64,000 nt of DNA from Panorpa germanica (taxonomy: Eukaryota > Arthropoda > Insecta > Mecoptera > Panorpidae): positions 1,137,001 to 1,201,000 of the forward strand of contig OY783220.1 in assembly GCA_963678705.1 (NCBI GenBank). Direction: 5' to 3'. Below, in pieces: positions 1-11,508 of this stretch. Position 1 is the first letter of the stretch. Every line of letters starts with the position of its first letter. A model generated the notes under the pieces. That model did not search any database. It had not been told where the DNA came from and worked only from the letters and a program-made list of their open reading frames with translations. A program made the position numbers and the translations under genes.

Positions 1-1141
1 ATTACCATTAATAAACATAAACAGTATTATCGTACCAGCACGTACTAGGAAATTAATTCCTATGTCGGGTTCTACGGTAGGAGTTTGTGTAGCCAAGGAA
101 TTGCTACCTGAAGTTTTTTTAGCCAACGCATTAATTAATCCTATTAATAATATTTTTTATATATCTATAACTAATTCCTCAGCGAAAGATGTAATACTTG
201 ACAATTTTAAACCAGATATTATTCCAATAAATAAATTTAATTTTTACCATTTTTTGAAAAGAAATCCTAACGATCCTAAAAGATCCTTACGACATCTTTT
301 ATTTAATAATATAGATTTTTCAAATGTTAATTCAAAATACTTAACAGATTTAATGGAAATCTGTAATAATTTTAATAACATATTTTTTTTCCCGGTAGAT
401 AATTTATCTTGTGCGAGTGCACTGAGTGACTCACCTAACCCTGTAAACATTAAGCCGCATAGATTATCTCATGCGCATAAAGAAATTGTTGAGAAGCATA
501 TTCAAGAACTGTTGGCAAACAACATTATTGAAAAATGCGACTCACAGTTTAACGCACCTCTGTTAATGGTACCTAAAAAAGCAGATGTGTCTGGGAACAA
601 ACAATTTTGCGTTGTAATCGATTATCGTAAACTTAATGAGCAGACGACAAGTGATGTTTATACTTTGCCTCTTGTACATGACATACTAGACCAATTTAGT
701 GGTGCAAAATATTCTTCTACGATTGATTTAGCTACAAATAAATTTACTAGTAATAAACCAAAATTTAAACTAAATTTTGATAAAAGGGTCAATTCTTTTT
801 TTTCACCTAGAAAGTATACGGTAGTTAATAGGAATAGATTGAAGAGATTTTGTACCAATGAATAAAACCTTGACGGATAAGATGGATTTTGTCAGGGATG
901 ATTGTTTTGTGGAGCAGTGTTAACTCTATACGATGGGATCAGAATCGTTGTCGACACTTTGCTTCTCTTTTTGTTTTTTTTCCAGAATTGTAACTCGTAT
1001 ATTTTGTTTTTATACGTGTCCCTTTTTTTTTGGAAGGGGGTGTTGCGATAGTACGACATCGTCCTATCTTCCTTTTTCTTTTTTCTTGGAAAGAAACGCA
1101 TATGTTTGTTTAATATGCGTTCCTTTTCTAGGGTTGAAGGG
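1..1141 (+). mobile_element. LTR retrotransposon, internal region (partial fossil)
   Basis: This is the 3' part of a Ty3/gypsy-like LTR element that starts before the window. The frame at 62-865 is nearly the same as the last third of the long frame in the second copy at 8696-11233, including an RT-type segment with a DYRKLNE motif. A purine-rich tract (1130-1141) sits just before the LTR. The element is an old virus-like fossil and is incomplete in view; only the end of the protease/RT region can be recognised. It is more diverged from the 6860-12329 copy than that copy's two LTRs are from each other, so it is the older of the two insertions. Confidence 0.85.
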
Positions 1142-1966
1142 TGTTGTAAGTACGCATAAGTCGTACTTATCCTTCCTATTTTTAATATAAATGTTATTTA
1201 TTTTATAAGAATTATATTACGTTATCTTTAATTTTAGTATTAATATTGTAATAAATAATTATTTGTATTTAGCGCTTGTAAAGATTGACTCTGGTCTGTG
1301 GAGATTTTATATTGTTTTAATGCTGGTAACTCAGTATTGGCACATTGTGATGTGAAATAAATCATTATATATTAATCTGCACGCTAGTCAGAAAGTCAGT
1401 CTTCTCCTGAGTCTCAACCAAGTGTTTACTAATTGTAACTTCGTTCGTACAATACTCCAATTGTAACATCTAAGTATTCAATAGTGAGCACATTTTAACT
1501 ATTAATCAAATTATAACACTAGAAATTACATTTTGTTTTATATCTGGCATCTTTATTAATCCAATAAAATACTATTGTAATTAAGTACGCAGATATAATA
1601 TTACAACGAATAAATGATATATTTTTATAAAAGTGTTTGTATTAATAGTATTTAAAAGATACTAATTGTTCAACCGTCGTATGTTGCAACGAGGTTATAC
1701 TTTAGGCCGCTCAAGTATTCTCAAATTGCAACAATACACCGTCTTAACAAGAATCCTATTAATCATCTTAAAAGAGTTAATTCTTATCAACGTGAGTAAT
1801 TCAAGAAGGTGGATGATCGTCAAACTGAAGAATCTACTTCCAGTAACTAGCAACACTGCGTGATGTATTAGCAAGCTGAGTAATCTCCTTCTAGAACGAC
1901 AATCCGACCTCTACTTACAACATTGATGTCAGGTGAAACATCCGCCCTCGAATCTTACTTACAACA
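1142..1966 (+). repeat. 3' LTR of the partial element
   Basis: An 825-bp LTR begins TGTTGTAAGT and ends ACTTACAACA, a perfect 10-bp terminal inversion with the TG...CA ends typical of LTRs. It aligns along its length with the LTRs at 6860-7679 and 11509-12329, with scattered substitutions and small indels. Its matching 5' LTR lies outside the window, so its target duplication cannot be read. Confidence 0.92.
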
Positions 1967-2280
1967 CTATACTAAGCAGGAAGTGTTTTAAAAAGTGAAA
2001 GTAAAAAGTGAAAGTGAAAAACGTGTTTATTATAGCAAGGACCTAAACAAATAAACAATCACAGCAATTCTCTGTAAATACAATTTCTCATAGTGTTAAA
2101 ATATTCCATTTTATATTTTTGTATCACAACCTTTACAATCATTATTCTAGCAATAAGTTACTTTATATTTTAGCACGTAAGCACAATACTTTATGTTTAT
2201 ACTACTTTTATTTATATTACTCTTAGTATATTTCATTTTATATTTCATATCTAAAATTTTATAAATATTTCTATAACATT
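1967..2280. other. unassigned AT-rich spacer
   Basis: About 310 bases lie between the LTR and the duplicated block. I see no open frame, RNA gene or repeat in them. Confidence 0.5.
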
Positions 2281-2886
2281 AAGTCACTTTCTATGTAATA
2301 AAAAAAATAAAAGATCCTTTGACAGAGAAATACCGCACATTCTTTACCAAGCGTAAAAGACATTAAATCGGCGCCTCTGTCAAAGTGACACTTTCTCTAT
2401 ATATTAATATTAATTCTAGGACACAATTTTAGTGTCCGTTTTATGGCCTACCCAAAATAAATGATCCATACAAGCAAATAAGGGTCAGGTCATAAAACTA
2501 AAGTACAAAAATTATTTTCAAATATTATTTTCAAATACTCTCAAATTAAAATATTACCACTATTTATATTTTACTACTTCAGCCTCACTTTTAATTTCAA
2601 TACTATCATTTATCACCATGTAACATTAGCCGACCTGCACAGGATCACAGGCCCGGACTTTATCTTTTATTTTTAGAATTAAGTATTAATTTTAAAATTG
2701 TATTTCACTTCTATATACCTATGTCTTAGTTTTAAGTTAGCTTAAGCCTGTATATAATTTTATATTTTTTTTTGTTTTCTTTTTTTTATCAATAAATAGA
2801 CACGCGGTTTTCCCGTGCCGAGTCCAATATCCAGTATAACTTGTCCATTGTTGCTTGCTTGTCAACAGTGATTGGCTCTTGACTAT

Positions 2887-3000
2887 GCGAGTTAATGGGC
2901 TCATTAAGAGCCTGGAATCGCTATAGCCTCTTCGGGTGGAGGAAGAGTAAGTCCTGCCCTGTGCAGCTTTCTCTGTCGCTTCGCGACACACTCGCACCCG
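2887..3000 (+). repeat. GC-rich module A
   Basis: This module begins GCGAGTTAATGGGCTC and ends ACTCGCACCCG. It is recognisably the same as module B at 3374-3482: both have a short inverted GGCTC/GAGCC-like stem, then GGTGGAGGAAGA, then the same end. It is much richer in G+C than its surroundings. The two modules differ mainly in what follows, a 5S-like stretch here and a tRNA-Ile 3' half after module B. Its family is unknown to me; a LINE or SINE terminal module is the likeliest explanation. An identical copy lies at 14514-14627. Confidence 0.6.
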
Positions 3001-3001
3001 T

Positions 3002-3055
3002 TCGATCACTGGGGTTAAGCATCACAGCGGGCAGTCACAGTTTGGACGGGTGGTT
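3002..3055 (+). pseudogene. 5S rRNA-like fragment
   Basis: The order CGATCAC, TTAAGCA, GCGGGC, TTTGGACGGGTG follows the internal control region of animal 5S rRNA (CGATCACCGAAGTTAAGCA, CGGGC, TTGGATGGGTGACC). Spacing is about right, but there are several mismatches. The 5' third and the 3' end of a real 5S gene are absent. It directly follows module A. It is probably a 5S-derived piece of a repeat rather than a working gene. The second copy is at 14629-14682. Confidence 0.45.
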
Positions 3056-3087
3056 AGTGCTGACCATCATCCGTCCAAACTGTGGCT
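3031..3087. repeat. strong hairpin
   Basis: CACAGTTTGGACGG at 3036-3049 recurs inverted as CCGTCCAAACTGTG at 3070-3083. The outer GCAG/CTGC bases also pair, which gives a stem of about 18 bp around a loop of about 20 bases. The second copy is at 14658-14714. It overlaps the 5S-like fragment. Confidence 0.75.
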
Positions 3088-3373
3088 GCGGTGACCGTAG
3101 TCGTGGTTCGGTGCCGTCGTGCACACGTCATTTGAACCGCGGAGACGGGGGTATGCGTATGGGGTTTTCGTTGACATTGCACTTCCCTAGCCAATGGTGC
3201 GCAGTGTTCGGTGTCACCGCGTCATACTACCGGTAGTATTATTACTACCATTCCAGGCGAACACATTTCAGTGATTTAATATCTAATAGGGGTATCTCCC
3301 CTTATCCAAGGTACCTGACTTCCTATAACCGCCCGTGTTACACATGCAGACGTAATTTCTGTGCCATATTTGC

Positions 3374-3482
3374 GCGAGTTATGGCCTCATAAGAGGCTGG
3401 TATCGCAAAGCTCCAGGAGTGGAGGAAGATTTTATCTTAACCAAATCATACTATACCCAGTGTAGTATATTACTCGCACCCG
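3374..3482 (+). repeat. GC-rich module B
   Basis: This is a diverged relative of module A (2887-3000). It begins GCGAGTTATGGCCTC, passes through GTGGAGGAAGATTT and ends ACTCGCACCCG. It runs straight into the 3' half of a tRNA-Ile gene. The second copy is at 15001-15109. Confidence 0.6.
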
Positions 3483-3526
3483 TGCTAATAACGCGAAGGT
3501 CGCGGGTTCGATCCCCTCATGGGCCA
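3481..3526 (+). pseudogene. tRNA-Ile (AAT) 3' half
   Basis: The 46 bases match the 3' half of insect tRNA-Ile: anticodon loop CTAATAA with AAT, variable loop, T arm with GGTTCGATCC (B box), and acceptor strand ATGGGCC plus discriminator A. The D arm and 5' acceptor strand are missing, replaced by GC-rich module B, so no complete cloverleaf can form. It is a truncated pseudogene at a repeat junction. Confidence 0.8.
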
Positions 3527-6441
3527 ATTTTTATAAATTCTTTTAAAATAACTTAAAAATTGGTTTAATTAAAGCAGTCGGAAAGAGAAGAGGATATTCT
3601 GCATTCTGTGGATTTTATTCTAAAAGAAATTAGATGGGGATTAGAGAAATCATAGGCCTAGGATAGGATAGTCAAAGTTCAAGTAAATTTTTAAAGCGAA
3701 AAGAAATTGAAAATGAATTTTCATATTTTTATATTTTATATTATTTGATATGTAAAATATTTGATACGAGCCGCTGTACCATAATTAAAGTCACTTGACG
3801 AGTTGTGAAATATTGGATTGGTGTAAAATAGTCCTTCATTTTAGAAATCTGAAATTTGGATTCAGTCATGGGCGAGTTAACATGGAACGACCTACATATG
3901 TTTCATGTCACATTCTCATAAATTATATATTTTAAAACTCTCAAGTCAATAATTACTTAAAATATCAAATAACAAGTGTTCCGTTCCTTAAATAAATAGA
4001 ACAAATATCTTACTCTATCATAAAAGTCATAAATTATGTATTTTAAAACTCTCAAGTCAGAAACATGACCTTTGTAACCTATGTAGTAGAATCCCACACA
4101 AATTCTAAGGAATCACTTGACAATTGACTAAGGGTTCTGCCCTTGGGTTGATATACAACATTAGTATATATATAGTTCGTAAAGATATAATGAGTTCACT
4201 TACACTGATACTTTCTCAAAGGATCTCTATAGAAATACCTCAACCGTAGTACGTGTTTCTTTGATTCAGTAATGGTCAATTTCTATCGCAGATTATTGAC
4301 ATTACCTTAATTTTAATTTTAAAATACAAAAGTATAAATTACAAAAGAAAGAAATCAAAATTAAATAAAATATATAATAAAATATAAATAAATAAACTTA
4401 AATAATTGTTTTATTTACGTCGATTACGACATATGAATTAATAAGTAAATTAACCACCAAATATAAATTTGTTAATTACTTTCGGCTCCCAGAAAGTATA
4501 CATTAACTGGCGCATTGAGGCGGGGGCCCTATAACGTAGATTGGTAGATGTTTTCAATCGGTCCATGGAGGATTGTTGTTTTTGTAATGATTCTATTCTT
4601 CTAACGTCTTCACAATAAACAAGATGGAAAAATGGGTCTTTTTGTTCGTGTGTTCTTTTTTGTTAGACTTAACCGCATTGTATGTTAGATGGATCGCAAG
4701 GAAAATTATATCAAGGTGAAAGGAGATTGGCGGCTTATCAAAGTACTTTCAGTAAAACGAGCTTTTCAATATATGCAGCTATTTGATGATTTAGAAAACG
4801 ATTAAGTCTATTGAAAAGTAAGAATAATATCGTCTAAGGGTGGGAAAGTTATGAGAAAAACTATGAGCTCAATAAATACTTAAAAAAGTTATTTGATTTT
4901 AAATAACACTATATTATTTAATAAGAAAGGAATGTATATGATATTGTATAAATTAGAAGAATTAGTGTTAGCCTGTTTTCTTAGTTGCGTTCTTTATTAT
5001 TCTCACATGGAATGAGGTAACACCACCTAAATACAAGGCTTAACAGAGTTTTGTCGAAAATACTGTAACTTCACGCGTTGTTGCCCATACCACTAAAAAT
5101 ACGGAGGGGCGCTTTTAGGGGCTTTATATTTTTAGGAACTTTTTGATTTACAAGTATAGGCCATGGGATAATGCCAATCTAGACAATCATGTTCATTTGT
5201 TGGCTTAGTGACTAGTACAATTAGTCCTCCTAATTAAAAACACAGAGTAATTAAAAAATCGCATTTATTTTTATATTTAAATTGTTTATTTGATTTGTTA
5301 TTATTTATAATTAGTTATCATTAAGATATCATTATTAAAAACTTTAAAACTCTTATTTGTTTATAAAGTGACCTTTCATTTTCAAATAGAGTAAGTATAA
5401 TTGCTTTACAATAACATAATTTTGAGGTTATAAAATTTATTTATTATCAATATAATTAATACGTCTTTTATTTTATGTTTTAGAATGCGATGCAGGGATA
5501 AATGAAATCAACAATCATTTATAGGAGACTTCAAACAACAATACTGAGATAGGTGCAAATGACAGATGCCATAATTTTGTTGTGTCTTAAGAGCAGGGGG
5601 CCCTCACTTAAAATAAATTCCTCGACATGAAAAAAACCGCTTACTTGATGCTCTATATCTTCTATGAACTAAACTTGAAAGTACGGATGCGGATGCGCCA
5701 AGTATTGCAACAGTAGCGACAATTTCTGTTGACGGAAAAAATGGCAGCCGCTCATATGAAATATTTAGAGAACAGAGACTACCACTGTTGACCCGAAGAA
5801 CGCATTTTTTCTTTGAGTATGTTGAGTAACATGTTTCTTTTATTTATAATTTTATGTTTAGTAAACAAAATAAACGATTTTCTTAACAATATTATTTATT
5901 TCACAGATGTATTGATATAACATTGTTGGTATTTTTGTATTAAAATGTTGTTGTATAGAATGAAAAGATTAAAAATTGTTACTTTAATAAATTAAGGTTG
6001 TTTTTATTTTTATTTTAGTTTCACAATTATTTTATGTACCATAATATGGAAAGAGCCAATGCATGTAATTTCATATTTACACTTACTATTATTTTGTATG
6101 GTGGCTCGAAGACCAATCCGTCAAATTGTTAAAACATTTGCTGTATCGTAGAGAAAATAATTAATGAAATTAATAAATAATTAATAAATAACTAAGACTT
6201 TTGGCGTTCTCGAATTTTCTTTTGAATTTTCTGAAAACCCGTAAATTTGGAAAACTAAAAAAAAATTTTTGCTCCCCAAATTTTTTCTATCCCCCTTTTT
6301 TAATTTCTAATTTAAGAAAAATGTCTGCATTAAACTCCGTCATAATACACATGTTTAAACTTAAACAATATTTAAACTTTCAAATTAGGACGAATTAAAA
6401 GTTATAAAGGAAAAAGTGATTATTTTTTTTATTTTACAAAA
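3527..6441. other. AT-rich non-coding part of unit 1
   Basis: There is no convincing coding frame over about 2.9 kb. GGGGGCCCT (about 4523) and a second GGGGGCCCT (about 5597) are the only odd GC islands and could be remnants of a DNA transposon. The matching stretch in unit 2 is 15154-18068. Confidence 0.5.
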
Positions 6442-6859
6442 TAATTATATCGCATAAACAAATTAGCGCTGCATTCAACCGTTCAGTAGGGAGCCGACCG
6501 CGCGAGTGACCCGCGCGGCATGGTATCTCGTTGAGCTACACCCCCCTCCCGGCTTGCCCGCAAGCACCGCCTCTCTACCGCCGCGCCGGCCAGCGCAGAG
6601 AGCGAGTTGGTTTTGTTTGGGAGTTATTTATCATTGTAATCTTTAAAGTTTTTTGTTGAAATACCATAAAAACGGTTTTTGTGAGTTAATCTTAAAAGAT
6701 AGACATATACTATCGCGGACTGTTTTTTAGATCATTAAAAGAGCGATTATTCTTTAATACATATTTTTTGTGTATCTTGAACCGTTTTCACGGCGCACGC
6801 AACGGAAGGCTTCAAAGATGAAATAATTTCTCCCGTTTTTTACACATTTACCACTATAT
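6442..6859 (-). mobile_element. Helitron 5' part, left piece (unit 1)
   Basis: This is the reverse complement of 55454-55880 in the Helitron at 55300-56359, with high identity including the GC-rich stretch around 6486-6600. It ends at 6859 because the LTR element inserted there; the remaining 5' end continues at 12330-12493. Similarity to the other Helitron stops near 6442, and no 3' CTAG end with hairpin was found on the left. Confidence 0.8.
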
Positions 6860-7679
6860 TGTTGTAAGTACGCATAAGTCGTACTTATCCTTCCTATTTT
6901 TAATATAAATGTTATTTATTTTATAAGAATTATATTATGTTATCTTTAATTTTAGTATTAATATTGTAATAAATAATTATTTGTATTTAGCGCTTGTAAA
7001 CATTGACTCTGGTCTGTGGAGATTTTATATTGTTTAATGCTGGTAACTCAGTATTGGCACATTGTGATGTGAAATAAATCATTATATATTAATCTGCACG
7101 CTAGTCAGAAAGCCAGTCTTCTCCTGAGTCTCAACCAAGTGTTTACTAATTGTACTTCGTTCGTACAATACTCCAATTGTAACATCTAAGTATTCAATAG
7201 TGAGCACATTTTAACTATTAATCAAATTATAACACTAGAATTACATTTTGTTTTATATCTGGCATCTTTATTAATCCAATAAAATACTATTGTAATTAAG
7301 TACGTAGATATAATATTACAACGAATAAATGATATATTTTAATAAAAGTGTTTGTATTAATAGTAATAAAAAGATACTAATTGTTCAACCGTCGTATGTC
7401 GCAACGAGGTTACTTTAGACCGCTCAAGTATTCTCTAAATTGCAACAATACACCGTCTAAACAAGAATCCTATTAATCATCTGAAGAGACTTAATTCTTA
7501 TCAACGTGAGTAATTCAAGAAGGTGGATGATCGTCAAACTGAAGAATCTACTTCCAGAAACTAGCAACACTGCGTGATGTATTAGCAAGCTGAGTAATCT
7601 CCTTTTAGAACGACAATCCGACCTCTTTTTACAACATTGATGTCAGGTGTAACATCCGCCCTCGAATCTACTTACAACA
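6860..7679 (+). repeat. 5' LTR of the nested element
   Basis: This 820-bp LTR starts TGTTGTAAGT and ends ACTTACAACA. It is preceded by ATAT (6856-6859), which is repeated after the 3' LTR (12330-12333). It is almost identical to the 3' LTR at 11509-12329, which points to a recent insertion. Confidence 0.95.
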
Positions 7680-7680
7680 T

Positions 7681-7698
7681 TGGTGTCAGGTGGGGTCT
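7681..7698 (+). promoter_or_regulatory. primer binding site (tRNA-Leu-like)
   Basis: TGGTGTCAGGTGGGG begins one base after the 5' LTR. Its complement ends TGACACCA, as in the 3' ends of insect tRNA-Leu. Priming by tRNA-Leu is inferred from this match only. Confidence 0.65.
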
Positions 7699-8146
7699 CG
7701 AAGAGATATTCCTACACATAAATATCCAAGAGGTACGCCCAAAAAATTTTTTTTCTATATATTCTACACCTGGATGCGAATCAATTAAATCTGGATACCA
7801 CTACGCCGATGGATTATTTCCAAAAATTGCCGAAGAGTACGAGATAGAACGTCAATTCATCTGTATTTCTCATAATTTTCTACAAGTCCGGTGGATGCAA
7901 AACTACAGCCCGCTGAATCAGAAAAAAGAAATCTTTTGCCCCCAGCGAATGGATGGATGCTTCTAGAACACATGGAATAATCTAAATCGATGTTAATCGT
8001 CTCCAGAGCCCTGCACACAGCTGTTTATAGATCATAATCACTGATAAGAAAATCTTTAAGTATAATAAGACAGTATCTTTCTTTTTGTATATAATTATTA
8101 TTATAAATTGATAATTGTATTTTTTTTATTAATAGCATTATTTTTA

Positions 8147-8395
8147 ACGAGGCTATCATTTTTTTTAGTATTATATTCAGTACTTTTGAATATTTACTAT
8201 AATCCAAGCATTTTTTTAGTAGCAACGTTGTTAATGAGGCTATTGATATTTTTTTTTAGTATTATATTCAATACTTTTGAATATTTGCTATAATCCAAGT
8301 ATTTTTTGTAGCATCCTTGTCCATCATTGAAGCTATTAATTTTTTTATAGTATTATATCCAATACTTTTGCATATTTACTATAATATTTTTTATA
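8147..8395 (+). repeat. three tandem ~85-90-bp repeats in LTR-element leader
   Basis: The motif AGTATTATATTCAGTACTTTTG, written here as AGTATTATATTC then RTACTTTTG, appears at about 8167, 8258 and 8349. Each is followed by ATATTTACTATAAT-like sequence. The units lie in the untranslated leader of the nested LTR element. Confidence 0.7.
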
Positions 8396-8695
8396 ATTGT
8401 TTCCGCAATTATACTAATTTATGTTAATATTTTTTTAGAACAACATCTTTTTTTGAACGAGAGGGAATTTTGAAAAGGAGAAGTAAAGAGCTGAAGCAGT
8501 TAGATAGCAGTCTGTTCAATCAGAGAGACTACCTTCCTGTTACAACTGCGGTGTCTGAGCCCCATCGGAAATTTCCTGTGAGTTACTGTTTTCGCTAACA
8601 ATTTTTCCTTGTCAGAATCCTATTTTTCGGAGAGTCGTTTATTGGTACAAAATAATCTTTAGCCTGTATATTATATATAACTTTAATTAAGTACA

Positions 8696-11233
8696 ATGGC
8701 ACCGAACGTTCATTCCCTCACATTAGTTGAGAATACAATCAATCTAATCAATGAGTTTTCAAAAAATTTAGAAGTCCAATCAACATCCTTAACAATAGTT
8801 GAATTAAAAATCAAAAACTTAGAAAAGGCTTGGGTCAAATATAATAGTATCGTAGAAGCACTGCTTCCAACTCTAAAAAATGAAGAAGCTACGGCTATCG
8901 TTAGTAAGTCTATGGAAGTTGAAAGTATTTATGACGACACTCTTATTTCCTTGTTGAATTATAAGCAAACATTTGAGAATGATACACATATTGTGGATGA
9001 CTCAAAAAGCATAGATTCAATAAGAAATTTAAACTTAAGTCCAATGCAACTAACCGTTTTTGATGGAGAATATACTAATTGGCAAAGTTTCATGGAATTA
9101 TTTACAAATTTAATTCGTAATAATAGCAAACTATCAAACATTGAAAAAATGCATTATTTAAAATTAAATTTGACAGGAGAACCACTCAAACTCATAAAGA
9201 ATTATCCTTTAACAAACGATAATTATGAAATTGTTTGGAACATCCTTTGTAAACGTTATGACAATAAGGTAGCACTTATTGAAACCTGTTTGAACAATTT
9301 AATAAACTACAATGTTATACGTTTAGAATCAGAAACTAATATCAAAAATTTTTTAGACGAAATTAATGAATCGATTAGAGCATTAACCGAGTTGGGAATA
9401 TATTCTAATCATTCAGATTTTATTTTTATACATTTTTTAAAGACCAAGTTAGATTTTAACACATTAAAGGAATGGGAAAACAGAAATACTTCTGAATTAC
9501 CAACCCTAAATGATTTTACGAATTTTCTTGAAACACGGTGGCGCACTCTAGAAAGAAGAAGGCATGTTGAATTTAAAACAGATTCAAGTCATTCTATTTC
9601 TAGTAGTGAACCAGTTTCAAGTGAACAATTTGCTAACGAAGTCGAAACAAAATTTAAAACTTTTTTTTGTAACTATTGTAAAAAAAATGGTCATTTAGAG
9701 AAATATTGTTTTATCAAGAAGGAAAATGCGGATACGGTATATCCTGTCGCGCAAATTAATATTTGTAGGAGAGATACGGTATTTTCAAAACCTTCTGTTT
9801 ATTGTAAAAGATCGAGACATCTTGAATCTGATGGTCCTCAAGTATCTTTTACTAAAAATACAAAACAAAATTCACGTTCTTTTTATAATCACCATTTACG
9901 TAAATTTAATAGTTTAAATAAAAATATTGAGATTAAAGAAATACAAAATACCAATGATATAACAAATTTTAACTGTAACAATGAAAATGTTATTGACAAG
10001 CAAACAGCTGACACTGTTCAATTCAGAATAGTCGCAGCCAAAGCAAAGACTGTATCATTTTTATTGGACACTGGTTCTCAAATTTCTTTAATTAAACAAA
10101 ATATTTTAAAAAATAATATCAAAATAGATAGTACATCTAAAGTGTTATTAAAGGGAATCTCTGAAGGCACGTCTTATACTTTAGGTTCACTAAAAACTTC
10201 TATAATTTTAGATAGTTCTAGGTCGAAACATACTTTTCAGGTTGTGTCAGAGGATTTCCCCATTAAGCATGATGGAATCATAGGATTAGATATTTTACGT
10301 ACATTTAAAGCAGTAATTAATTTGGAAACAAACAGCGTACAATTCTCACAACATGGCAAAATATTTGAATTACCATTAATAAACATAAACAGTATTATCG
10401 TACCAGCACGTACTAGGAAATTAATTCCTATGTCGGGTTCTACGGTAGGAGTTTGTGTAGCCAAGGAATTGCTACCTGAAGTTTTTTTAGCCAACGCATT
10501 AATTAATCCTGTTAATAATACTTTTTATATATCAATAACTAATTCCTCAGCAAAAGATGTAATACTTAACAATTTTAAACCAGATATTATTCCAATAAAT
10601 AAATTTAATTTTTACCATTTTTTGAAAAGAAATCCTAACGATCCTAAAAGATCCTTACGACATCTTTTATTTAATAATATAGATTTTTCAAATGTTAATT
10701 CAAAATACTTAACAGATTTAATGGAAATCTGTAATAATTTTAATAACATATTTTTTTTCCCGGTAGATAAGTTATCTTGTGCGAGTGCACTGAGTGACTC
10801 ACCTAACCCTGTAAACATTAAGCCGCATAGATTATCTCATGCGCATAAAGAAATTGTTGAGAAGCATATTCAAGAACTGTTGGCTAACAACATTATTGAA
10901 AAATGCGACTCACAGTTTAACGCACCTCTGTTAATGGTACCTAAAAAAGCAGATGTGTCGGGGAACAAACAATTTTGCGTTGTAATCGACTATCGTAAAC
11001 TTAATGAACAGACGACAAGTGATGTTTATCCTTTGCCCCTCGTACTTGACATACTAGACCAATTTAGTGGTGCAAAATATTCTTCTACGATTGATTTAGC
11101 TACAAATAAATTTACTAGTAATAAACCAAAATTTAAATTAAATTTTGATAGAAGGGTCAATTCTTTTTTTTCACCTAGAAAGTATACGGTAGTTAATAGG
11201 AATAGATTGAAGAGATTTTGTACCAATGAATAA
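8696..11233 (+). pseudogene. gag-protease-RT region of LTR element (fossil)
   Basis: This is one long frame within the LTR element. The first ~280 residues resemble the DUF1759-type gag of BEL/Pao elements (FDGEYTNWQSF, then EKMHYLKLNLTGEP). A CCHC knuckle follows (CNYCKKNGHLEKYC, about residue 325), then an aspartic protease with LLDTGSQISLI (about residue 455). A Ty3/gypsy-type reverse transcriptase start (VVIDYRKLNEQT) comes near the end. No complete polymerase or integrase can be recognised, so the product would not be a full pol. It is treated as a fossil virus-like gene. Confidence 0.85.
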
Positions 11234-11496
11234 AACCTTGACGAATAAGATGGATTTTGTCAGGGATGATTGTTTTGTGAGGCAGTGTTAACTCTATACG
11301 ATGGGATCAGAATCGTTGTCGACACTTTGCTTCTCTTTTTGTTTTTTTTCCAGAATTGTAACTCGTATATTTTGTTTTTATACGTGTCCCTTTTTTTTTG
11401 GAAGGGGGTGTTGCGATAGTACGACATCGTCCTATCTTCCTTTTTCTTTTTCTTGGAAAGAAACGCATATGTTTGTTTAATATGCGTTCCTTTTTT

Positions 11497-11508
11497 AGGG
11501 TTGAAGGG
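11497..11508 (+). promoter_or_regulatory. polypurine tract
   Basis: AGGGTTGAAGGG directly precedes the 3' LTR, in the position expected for the plus-strand primer of an LTR retrotransposon. Confidence 0.6.

Noticed and set aside
2737-3236. Two overlapping 90-113-residue frames in the GC-rich segment
   Set aside because: They are by-products of low stop frequency in a GC-rich repeat; the segment is better explained by the modules, 5S-like piece and hairpin.
3481-3526. A functional tRNA-Ile gene
   Set aside because: Only the 3' half is present; D arm and 5' acceptor strand are absent.
6201-6398. 65-residue frame present in both duplication units
   Set aside because: AT-rich low-complexity translation with no start context or homology; its conservation is due only to the recent duplication.
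7637-7966. 109-residue frame across LTR and leader
   Set aside because: It begins inside the LTR, crosses the primer site and has no homology; a chance frame.
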